From the NCBI GenBank assembly GCA_032164245.1, contig JAVMKO010000002.1, positions 61,351,840-61,415,839 on the forward strand: a stretch of 64,000 nt of DNA, written 5' to 3'. Positions 54,581 through 64,000 of this stretch are shown here, piece after piece. Every line of letters begins with the position of its first letter. Within the stretch, counting starts at the first letter, position 1. Source of the stretch: Sternotherus odoratus (taxonomy: Eukaryota; Chordata; Testudines; Kinosternidae). A program made the position numbers and the translations under genes. Under the pieces are notes generated by a model. It was not told the origin of the DNA and did no database searches. It saw only the letters and a list, made by a program, of their open reading frames with translations.

Positions 54581-57270
54581 TCCCCTCCCAAGAAAAATGA
54601 GAAAAATAACTAGCTCATATTCACTACTGTATCAAAATGACCCCAAACACACACATACACACACACAATGTTTTTTGGCACGGACATTTTAAAAAAATCA
54701 CTTTCACATTATTAATGAGAGCAAAGATCTGAGGCAGCAACTAGTTCAGTTACAACTCTTGATAGACAAGAAGAGCCAAGTACTCTTCCCCAAAGCAGGT
54801 ACTTTACCTGATATGGTCACTGCAGCCGGGGACATGGACAAGATGAAAATCCAGTAATGTAGTATGTCTTGTCTTTAATGTATAATGCCCTCTGCTTGCA
54901 AGGAGCGCCTGTTCACAGTTATACTTGTTGGTTCACATTATATAACATTTTTCACAAGCCTCCAAATTGCATTAAGTAATTGTGAATTCGACACCTGGGG
55001 CCAAAGATCTGCCCCCAGATATTCATTTACAACTCCCATAGGATCATTTCATTCACCACTGAAATGCAACTACCTTTAGGGAGCAAAACTGTATGGCTTA
55101 TCTCTGGCCCAGAATTCTATTTGTGGCTTTCAACAATACATTGCTATAGCAACTAGAGATGGACCCCAAAAGCAAAGTTCTGATCCATAGTGGTACTTTT
55201 CCAAAGTCTGGATGCGTTCATATTCAGGATATGGTTTGAACCTATCCATGATACAAACCCTTTTGTTTTCCACTTTAACAGAGTCTGACTGGAGGAAAAA
55301 GCAGGCAACATTTACCATGAGCTTAAAGAGCAGAAACATTTGCTCATCACCAGTGGTTTCTTGGCTGGTTTTTGGCAGCTTGCAATTTGCTCAACACTGT
55401 TCTCAACTAAACTCAGTGGGGAGTCACTAAGCAGAGCTTTGAGAAGTGAGAGGAATTTGGCTAGTCTAAAAAGCCACACAGAAATACAGTGAAGGAAATT
55501 GTTGGAACATTTCTGATAAGAATCCAATCCTATTAAAGCCTGCCACATTCAAGAGAAAAATGAGCATACATTATTTGATTTGGGCCTCCAGAAGTCATGC
55601 TTTGGCGGTATAACAACATCACTCTTTGATGTTACACACAACATCCTTCCTATCACATCATCAAGCCTTAGAAAGAGCAGACCAAACATGTTCCTTGCAC
55701 TACTTTTTGGACTTAACAGGAAGTGCTAGGATTCAAACTTGGACTCAGCAATTGTTCGTTTACTCTTTGTTTATTTAAGAAGGAAGAAAACCCTTAAATA
55801 ATGAATCTCATTTCAAAAGCACTGTTGCAGTTTTATATACTATATCTGTTACAAAACATGCATCATGAGGACACACATAATTAAGATAACACATTATTAT
55901 CACAACCTCCAAGTGTCACATTCGGCATGATACTCAGGAATTAAAAGCATCTGATAACTTGGAGTGTCACCCTTTTCTTGTCAGAAAAGCCCATTTATCA
56001 GAGGAAACTGCAAATTCTGTACATAGGGGGAGTGCCACAACAGCAATACAAGATCAAACATAACTATAAATACAAAGACAGCAGAGTAAACAATCCTAGC
56101 ACTGGCAAAACCATTCAGGGCATGACTCTTCAACTATGAATGCAAAGGATAGCCATGGCTTTTATTGAGAAAATTAGATAAAATTGGAGTATTTGTTTCA
56201 GTTTTTCACTGATGTTTAAAACCATCTTTTCTGCATTAATTTGCCAAATGTACCTGCACTGCTTCTTGAGTGTGGATTTTGTTTCTGAAATTTTATTGTC
56301 TATGTGTGACTTGATATGGACGGTGAATTAATATGTGTTGTCTATGAAGTAGAGCACAATGAAGGGACTTAATATAATTATCCCTCTGTTGCAGCTTCAT
56401 TAAGGCATGATCCAAAGGTCCAGTGACAAGTCATGGTTTCAATGGGCCTTGGACCAGGCTCCATATCCGACCTATGCTTTTTGTAAACTAAAGGACATAA
56501 GTTTCAAAATAGGATGATAACATGACACAGAAGCCCCTCTGTGGTCTCGAATGATCCCAATTGTATAGGGGTGCTGCTGATTGCCTCAGCCAGTGCACTG
56601 GCAGGCAGAGCCTTATCTGGTGTAAGTTGTAAAAGCTCCATTGAAATCAATGGAACTAGGATGGTTTCCTGCAGCTGAGGATCTCTCACCATGTACCATC
56701 AACTTTTTACAGAAGTCAATAAGAATTGTGGATGTTCAGCACCCTACAGGAAACCCCCACAGGACTGGATTATAACTCTACTACTCAGTAAAAATTAAGC
56801 ACCTGTTCTAACACTCAAGGTAATGTGGCCTTCACAAGATAATACAACGGGGGGAGACTTTATGCATAAACCTATAAGAGGGATAACCAGTTTGAGGCGA
56901 ACAGGCCTACTTCTTGGAGTTATTTATATGCTTTTCATAAACATAGCTGCTGTTAAACTAGGAAAGATGGTTTTCACGTGTGTTTCTTTAAATTGTGGGG
57001 AAACTGCCATTTTGGTAAAATGGGGAAATGATTTATTCAGTTTGGGGAAGATTAGCGAGGGGGTGAGGATTAGATCTCTGGGTACAAGGCATAGCTGGAG
57101 AGCTCAAATTTTTCATTTATGACAGGAAAATCTCAGAACGGTTAGAGGGTCAGTTCAGGTTAAGCAGCCAAAATTGCCAGTGTTTATCCAAACCACTTGA
57201 GCCTACAAACTTGGGCTGGAAACTGTGTAAGAACCGTCTTTGATCAGATTTTGGCACCCTGGTTTCCAAA
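54581..57270. other. No gene recognised
   Basis: Includes a (CA)n-like run at 54648-54666 and dispersed-repeat-like text at 55150-55260 and 56400-56460 ('ccaaaggtccagtgacaagt'). A good donor-like site on the minus strand at about 54803 (CAG|GTAAAG) has only an unassignable short frame before it. Confidence 0.4.
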
Positions 57271-57274
57271 GGGA

Positions 57275-57440
57275 TGGTCTTGTGGTTGATGCACTGGACT
57301 CGGCTCCTCAAATTCTGGGATCAAAAACTGTCTATGCCACAAGCTTCCCATGTGATCTGGGGCGAAAAATTTAATCTCAGTGCCTCCGTTTCTGACTCTG
57401 TAAAATGAGGGTCATTTTACCTACCTCAATGGCAGGCTAT
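57275..57440 (+). mobile_element. MIR/CORE-SINE
   Basis: 'tgtggttgatgcactggact' and 'gatctggggcgaaaaattta' through 'cagtgcctccgtttctgact', then 'ctgtaaaatgagggtcattt', follow the MIR order with the usual divergence. Confidence 0.75.
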
Positions 57441-58846
57441 GAAGTCAAATATTTAAAGGTTGCGAAGGTCTCAGATACATATTTATTAGGACCCCATTAC
57501 TGAAATAAGTAAATGAGGGAATGAATACATAGACAGATAGTCCTAGCCTCAATGTGAAAATGAAGGGCTCACACCAAAATTGGAAAACAAATGGGAAAAT
57601 GCAAACTTAATATTTCTGAATCTTCAAAATGTTCCAGCCAGGAATTGGATTCATATTTGTGCCCCACCCCCCACTTTCCAAAATCTGGTTTGCTACCATC
57701 CAGATTTTCAATTACAGAAGAACTTACCACACACTTAAACTATAGGACTGTGATCAGTCTTTCCATACACACGCCAGTTTTCCCCATGCCCATATTTGAT
57801 TTCCACATTTAACAACAGTCTGCACTTGCCTAAAAGCCACCCACATGTGGCGGCATACGCTTTTAATTTAACTTTTTGAGCGAAGCACATACACTCTGCA
57901 GCACTCTGGCATTTACTCCAGAAGGCTGTGGGGCAGAATCCTACAACACCTGCACAATTATTTGTATATTGAAACAGGCCCATTGATTTTGCAAGTATAA
58001 ATAATGTTGCTCTTTGTAAGAAGTTTCACATTAAGACCCAAAATAAAAATCTGTGCCATAGACTGACTCCAAAACCTTCCTCCATCTTCATAGCCCATGA
58101 GCTACACTGTCCTGGGAGTCTGACAACATATGAGGAGGAGTGTAATGTCAAAGGGCTTTCAGGGAAATGCTGGATTCAATTTATTTTAACAGGCAACACA
58201 AAGCAGCAATAGGTTGCTCTCAGTGAGTTGTTCTAATTTTAATGTCAGGTTACTGTATACTGTGTCTTTTTTTTAATCTCACATTTAAACTAATTGGGCC
58301 AGCTTTTCAAACTCAGGAATTTATGACATCGTACCAACAACATGCCCTCAGATCCCATACTTGTACTCAGATAATTGCAAAAGCACCTTTCTATGCAGTC
58401 AACTACCCCATTTACACTCACAAAAAGTTTTCATGTATGTAATATGCTTTTTTTCCCCTGTGGCTCAATTTAAATTCAGCATTTTAAAATGTAGTCCACA
58501 TAATTTGCCTTATTTCTATCACTGATCTATCACCACTAGAAGGATCATCATTATGAAGAAGGGATGATGGGAAGACCATACATGATCTCCTAGAAGAAAA
58601 GAATTTTTTTCTGCAACATGTTTATCTCCTCATGTACTGCATGAACTTTGCAGCCTTCTGTATCAGATTGAGTAACTTTGCATTCCTGGGATCTAAATTT
58701 AGTGTCCTCTCAACAAAGTGCCAGAAGGAAAAGGTTTTCCAACTTGCAAAATGACAAATTATTTCAGAGGGTGCCAGCAGAGAGACTTTGCTGATATTAA
58801 GGTAATTTTTTCCAGTCACAACGCTCAAGAATTACTTCACATATTA
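57441..58846. other. No gene recognised
   Basis: AT-rich. The minus-strand frame at 58622-58828 is discussed under rejected items. Confidence 0.4.
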
Positions 58847-58983
58847 CTACTACTGCCTGCATCCGACGAAGTGGGTATTAGCCCACGAAAGCTCATGCTT
58901 CAAAACTTTATAGTTAGTCTTTAAGGTGCCACAGGACTTTGTTAACTCTGCTATTCCAGACTAACACGGCTACCACCCTGATT
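58847..58983 (-). mobile_element. Single-arm SINE copy with 12-bp TSD
   Basis: Flanks CTTCACATATTA at 58835-58846 and 58984-58995, identical. On the minus strand: head 'gtggtagccgtgttagtctg', body 'cctgtggcaccttaaagact' and 'gagctttcgtgggctaatac', tail 'gcaggcagtagtag'. It has one arm only, so it shows the non-hairpin form of the family. Confidence 0.85.
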
Positions 58984-58995
58984 CTTCACATATTA

Positions 58996-59818
58996 AGTGT
59001 TTTGGGCATCATGAATATTAGGATCTTTCTTTACACGTTCTGTTTGCTCCCAAACTGTTGCATAGCATTTTTCTTTCCAAATGCAAATACTTCTTTTACA
59101 AAATATAGGGACATTGGCTTATTAAAAGGTTGTGTGAGAATGTGTGTGTATATGTGAGGAGGCATGTCATATTCTCCCCCTCCCTCCCCCCATCTGGTGA
59201 AGTGGATGGAAGTAAACTAGAAAAATTACCCCCTCTTATGGATGCATTCAAGTCATAGAAGCATTTCTATGATTCTATCTCCTGAACACAGCCGTAACTT
59301 TTCAGTGCCATATTCCTTTACCAGCAGCACTGATCAGCAGTCTGTACCCTGCCACAAAAGATTCTTAACTCACAATGGTTTCTTTTCACTTTGCTGACCG
59401 GAGACAAATCATACCTAATAGACTGCCATGAAATATACATATATACAGTACTTTGGAGCAATTATTTCCCTGTTAAAGGATGTTACTGTGTAATACAGCT
59501 TTAAGTTTTCAACTTTGTCATATTTTCTAAACTATGATCTCTTCGATTTACTTTCAGGTCTGTGACATTCCCCTTTACTGGAGTGAAAGCATGCAATAGC
59601 TAAACAATGTGGTTTGGATTTAGTGTTCCCATGCATCATCACGAAAATGTTTGTCTCAGCAATAGTGTCATTATTGTTACTTGGAACAGCTGCTCTACCA
59701 TCTCTTTAAATTGAGGAAAACAAAGCATCCCTTTTCCTTACTCGTTTACAAGCAGGGAATTTAAAACAAGACGATCCAATAGAGGGTTTATGAATATAGT
59801 GTTCTGTACTTGGTTTCC
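58996..59818. other. No gene recognised
   Basis: Non-coding; no named feature. Confidence 0.35.
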
Positions 59819-60052
59819 TCACAAAGGAAGCAGAATAACCAGCACAGCAACAGCAAATAATAGTGTTGCAAATATAAATGCTGTTTGGTTCCCTCTGTTT
59901 GCAGCAATTTTGCCTCTAGGATAGAAGGTTATCGGAAGTTCAAGCCCCACACTAAAGCTTGGACTCCTATGTGAACTGCAGTATTGGACATTAAAGGTGT
60001 CCTCTGAATGGGAACTCAAACAGGATCTTCTGGTGGCTGTGTCATCGAAGGT
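59819..60052 (-). other. Candidate last exon, unknown protein with hydrophobic C-terminus
   Basis: A 77-codon minus-strand frame opening directly after a TGA. It encodes a Ser/Cys-rich stretch ('RRSCLSSHSEDTFNVQYCSS'), then 'ELPITFYPRGKIAANRGN', then a hydrophobic segment 'FIFATLLFAVAVLVILLPL' and a stop with no tail. That layout would suit a GPI-anchor signal or a tail-anchored helix. A possible acceptor is 'gatgacacag' near 60034, but its pyrimidine tract is poor. I do not recognise the protein. It could be chance: composition alone does not prove coding. Confidence 0.2.
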
Positions 60053-63000
60053 TCAATATCTCAATGCACTTCTTGAAATGAGTAAAGAATAGCGCTGGGT
60101 ATCCTGGTCAGCATTCCCTGCCTAACTAAAACAGGTACTAACATCCAGTGCTGTGTAGGGACAGCTCATGAGAGCGTAACAGCAGCTCTGTTTGTCTGTG
60201 TGGTAATTCTCAGTGTTCCTGTTCTCCAGGAATGCAAACTTTCAACCTGTAGTCACAAAAGGAGTCTTACTCATACAAGTAATAGCAGTTTTATTGAAGT
60301 TCTCGTGTGAATACAGACTATTCACATGATGAGGGTACCAATATGATGGATCAAGCCCTAATTCAGCTTTTAAGCCAAGATTTTCAAAAGTCATTTTGCA
60401 ACCCATTGGGACCCATTTTCCAAAATACTTACCTTCTTTCCCTCCACACACACCCTCAGATTGCTTTCTTGATTGAAAAGAGGAATAAGCTTGTACGGAA
60501 TCCTATGTTTATGTTTGGGTGCCTCAAACGTTTTGGTACCCAAACATGATACTCTTTAAAGGAGCCTGACTTTCAAACAATGCCAAGTACCAACTCTGGG
60601 GGGGGGGAAATAGACCCCTTTAAGATGTCTGAAGATGGACACCCATTATTTGAAGCATTTAGAATCATTAGCCACTTTTGAAATCTTGACCTCAGTTTCC
60701 ATCTTTTCAGTTTGAGGAAGGGTAAAAATGACCTAAGGTACCTCGGTGACTGGGGAGCCTAAGTCCCAGTTTCCAAAGGAACAAACGCTGAAGTTAGTTT
60801 TGAAAAATGGGACTTAAGCACCTAAATCACTTAGATATTTTTACCTGAAAGTTTTTAAGCTGAGGTAGTTAGATCTGAGGTGGGCAATTGCACAGGACAC
60901 AGCCACTCCTGGTCCCATGCAACATATCCAAAACTGCTAAAATAGCTGCAACCAAAGTGAAATTGGTTTGTTTGTTTGTTTAGGCTTTGTGACAGTTTCA
61001 TTTTGGATGTAAAAGTTTTGGCAGTGTATTTTTATTTTTATTTTTTTAGTTTTGTCTGAAGAAGAAGAATTTCCATTAACTATAAATGGTGACGTCTCAG
61101 TGAACATCATGGGTGGGAGGAGATGGGGTTTCCTAGGTGAAAAAAGTACACACACAAAATATGGGTAAGATGCCAGAAATTTCCCACTCAGTGGCAATGA
61201 GCCAAGCTTTTACCAGTTTTTCATTAGATCCAACATATTTTGTACGGTCTTGCTTAGACTCTATGACATTGTGGTTTCTGTGCAATTACCTTGTCCTGAT
61301 CAAACTAAACCAACCTAAAAAAAATTCATTTAGTTAAAATGGGAAATAATGGATAACAGCTGTGCAGGTAATGATACAATGTCAAAAATAGGGAAAATTG
61401 TCTCATCACTTCCAGCAGATAAATTGTACAAGACACAAAGCCTACAGGTATAAAGAAAATGGCCTGTTTTGTGTTACCAATACCCAAATAAGCTATTCCA
61501 GGGGTTCCCAAACTTGTTCCATGGCTTGTGCAGGGTAAGCCCCTGCTTGGCCACAAGATGATTTGTTTACCGGAGTGTCCATAGGTTTGGCCCCGGTGGT
61601 TTAAATTCCTGAGTTTTACAAGCTGGCCCAGTTAGTTTAAATGATTCAGCCCCGGTCCTGAGAGAGCAGGTCCAGCCGGGACGGCAACGGCTGTGGCGGG
61701 GTGACCATTAGGTTCATGAAGGTCCCATACCAATGTTACCTGGGCCATGCTGGGGCAATCAGTAGCACCCGGCACCGATGCACATGACAAGCATGCACAC
61801 CTTCTGTGGAATACACATGAGCAATCACTCAAAGAAGTAGCAGTGATGTGTCATGGCAGCAGCAAGTTTCTCAGGACATGAAGGAGACAAATGTGCATGG
61901 GATAGTAGGTGCCTCAAGAGGGTTACCCTTTGTCCTATGGAGCAGTAGAGCAGGGACAACTGCAAAGAAGGTCTCTTTCCTGGAGACAATAAGCTATCAT
62001 CAGCTTCCCCACCACATTCCAGCTGTGCCCATAGCCAAGGGAAGAAAACCAGCTACCAGCAGCCTTCCTTCACACTCATCTCCAGTGTATTCTACTTTTA
62101 CTGTGGTTTATATTATACAGTTACCTTTTCATTAAAGAAGGTGTGGACCAGTACAGCTCAAAGAATAATCTGTCAAGTAACAACCTCTCAGTGTCTCCAT
62201 TGCACTACTTCATGCTAACAACAAAGGTACACCACCTACATCCCACCGGTGTCTGGCAAAATAGTTCTAATTTACCCTTGTTCTCATAAAAGTGAACTTG
62301 GAACCCCAGCAGCCGCTACTCCCCCAGGAGGACCTGCAGACAGCTAGGGCAGCCAAGACAGTGGGAAGGCCAGAGCATCTCCCAAGTAGCTTCTGCTGAA
62401 AATGCTCTTATTGATCCCCCCGCAAGAGTTTAAGATGCACCTCGTTTCTCCTGCAGAACCCCCATGGGAGGGTAGCAGCAGTATCTCTGGCCTCTGTCAA
62501 GGGTAAATCCCATCTTGGACACAGTTACTTCCCTAGGGGTAGGGCAATGCAATTTACAGCCCTCTAAACCTCCATTTATACAGTGCTTTTCATTGGCTGT
62601 GTTTGCTAAGCATCCTGCTTCACCTGCCCTAATAGAAAATAGCTTGTTCTATTTTGGCGAGCTGGGATCATCTGGGGTGTTTTTAAAGCCAGACTCTGAA
62701 TCCTCTGAATTCAGCAGCATAAATCCCCCATTCTTATTAATTGCATGCATCAAGTTCTCCAGACACACCTTCCTCAATCTGAATTCTGAGTGGGTTTCCC
62801 TGGACTGCACTGTGTACTGCATATGGCAAACTGTCAAGATCCTTACTCTAAGGAGTCCTTTGCTTTGGAAGCTTGTGCTTCAGTTTTAGCTCCTTTCTCC
62901 TTAACGATTTTAGTCTCTATTGCAAATACGTTGTTAGTTTCGTACAAGACTTTCTCAACCAGGGAAGGTAAAGTCCTCACGCTTAGGTCACCCAAGCAAA

Positions 63001-63700
63001 AATAAGTGTGGTGATTTCATCCTAACCCCAAGTGGATGTGTGTCCATTATCACAAACACGAACACAAAATTTGGCTCTATTAAGCAAGGCTGAAAACCTG
63101 AACAGGGTTGGACTAGCAGGGTGTTCGTTACAAGTCAGCACTGAGGTGCATTTGTAGACCTGCGTGAGAAAGCTTACAAAGTGCCTGCCAGCACTGTCTG
63201 GCTTCAGTCTTTGCTTTCATAAGAACTAAAGTTCACCAGCCTTTTCTTGTTAAAAGGCAGAATCGTTCACACTTATACTAAATGATACTTTGCCCTCATA
63301 CAGCATCTTTCATCTCCAGGATCCCAAAGTGTGGGAAAGTTCAGGATACACTTTGATAGTCACTGTGGGGCAGCCATAGCTATTTCATGAGAGAAATGGC
63401 AGAGAAACACCCCTGACTGAAAATCTTGAAATGAGAAATAGTTTTAAGATTATGTGCTCCAAGTCCTGGTGCATGAAGGCAGCTAGTTCAGCACAGAGCT
63501 CATGACCAACATGCTACTTTTCCCCTCTTTGTTCATATTTCTGATTTACTTTGTCCGTATTACTGTCATTTTTTTATTTTATTTTTTGTGACAGAGGAAA
63601 CCCATCTGATAACGTAACAGCAATGTCAAAACAGGTCCATATGAAAATCTTGGGGGACTGTACATTTTTTTAAATGGAAAAATGCTGAAACTGACATTTT
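60053..63700. other. No gene recognised; hAT-end fragment at about 61500
   Basis: 'caggggttcccaaacttgtt' at 61499-61518 resembles a hAT left end. 61560-61850 looks like a dispersed repeat ('ggtttaaattcctgagtttt'), unnamed. The frame at 62515-62889 (124 codons) lacks recognisable motifs and splice evidence. Confidence 0.4.
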
Positions 63701-63704
63701 TTGG

Positions 63705-63900
63705 CCTGTTATCATACCACCTTGGCTTGTGATCATGTCAGATGCCACAACATAAGCAGAGTCAGGCAGCTTCAGTACTTGGATGGGAGACATCTAAATG
63801 AAATCAAAGGAGCTACAGAGAATGGTATCTTAGATTCAGTAAGCAACACTCTTCTCTCTGAATCAGCTCTAAAGCATTTCTCATCATGGTCTTACAAGTC
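63705..63900 (+). mobile_element. 5S rRNA-derived SINE
   Basis: 'ataccaccttggcttgtgat', 'agatgccacaacataagcag' and 'cttcagtacttggatgggag' align with the 5S rRNA promoter region (box A to box C), with many substitutions. It continues into a non-5S body with 'gattcagtaagcaacactct'. That head-plus-body is a SINE3/5S-type SINE, for example of the AmnSINE kind; the exact family is uncertain. Distinct from the nearly full 5S copy at 42551. Confidence 0.7.
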
Positions 63901-63901
63901 A

Positions 63902-64000
63902 CAGTGGGTATATCTACACTGCAATTAAAAACTCATGGCTGGCCCATGCCAGTTGACTTAGGCTTGGGCCAAGAGGCTGTTGAATTGTGGTGCAGACATT
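63902..64000. mobile_element. MITE-like repeat cut by the window end
   Basis: It starts 'gtgggtatatctacactgca' and continues 'attaaaaactcatggctggc', sequence I associate with a MITE whose other end is the complement of this one. Only the left half is inside the window. Confidence 0.5.

Noticed and set aside
54803..54900. Good donor-like site CAG|GTAAAG on the minus strand
   Set aside because: The short frame before it matches no CLC segment and has no convincing acceptor.
58622..58828. Minus-strand frame containing 'LDPRNAKLLNLIQKAAKF', which looked like a TPR-type helix
   Set aside because: Only one possible motif, no TPR periodicity, weak acceptor, and it ends in a stop inside AT-rich sequence. 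Too little to call.
62515..62889. A 124-codon plus-strand frame
   Set aside because: No motif, no homology I recognise, ordinary composition, no splice or promoter evidence.

Overview
The window is vertebrate nuclear DNA, most likely from a turtle (inference). It is AT-rich and almost entirely non-coding, with very short open frames, consensus splice sites around the only convincing gene, and many interspersed repeats. The repeat mix is CR1-type LINE tails, MIR-type SINEs, Penelope-like and RTE-like remnants, hAT, Harbinger and Tigger DNA transposons, a Ty3/gypsy element, and SINEs carrying the 'gttagtctctaaggtgcca' motif. I associate that combination with turtles. A crocodilian is the main alternative and I cannot separate the two without a database search.

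Gene content. The one gene I can support is on the minus strand. Three exons (51308-51212, 50635-50540, 43236-43006) join in frame through consensus splice sites. They encode the C-terminal end of a CLC-family chloride channel or Cl-/H+ exchanger: the end of CBS1, a linker, all of CBS2, and the stop codon. The last intron is 7.3 kb and holds nested transposons. I did not find the upstream exons (first CBS part, membrane domain); they may lie beyond the right edge or be too short to recognise. A 5S rRNA-like sequence sits 335 bp downstream of the stop codon on the same strand. A weak candidate exon encoding a hydrophobic C-terminus lies at 59.8-60.05 kb.

Layout. 0-19 kb: a gag-like retroelement fragment, hAT MITEs, a solo LTR with 26-bp internal repeats, CR1 tails, a Penelope-like 3' end, a C-rich low-complexity block, a Tigger MITE and a CA microsatellite. 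19.6-23.6 kb: a nearly complete but decayed Ty3/gypsy retrotransposon with both LTRs, cut by a Harbinger-like MITE. 25-34 kb: hAT MITE, head-plus-hairpin SINEs with 13-bp target duplications, and the 3' part of a Penelope-like element. 33.6-35.9 kb: a palindromic hAT element with perfect 8-bp target duplications. 36-42.3 kb: CR1 and RTE-like fragments and a three-level nest of MITE, MITE and LTR. 42.5-51.3 kb: the 5S-like locus and the CLC gene end, with a second palindromic hAT copy in the intron. 51.3-64 kb: mostly unannotatable sequence, a two-level GC-rich hAT nest, a CR1 tail, MIRs, and at the right edge a 5S-derived SINE and a MITE cut by the window.

The notable signals are structural. 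Two hAT copies share one palindromic architecture in which both ends derive from the transposase 3' end. Three SINE copies share one head followed by an inverted-repeat body. Several nests can be ordered in time from their target duplications. I saw no CRISPR array, no bacterial operon and no clear new protein system.
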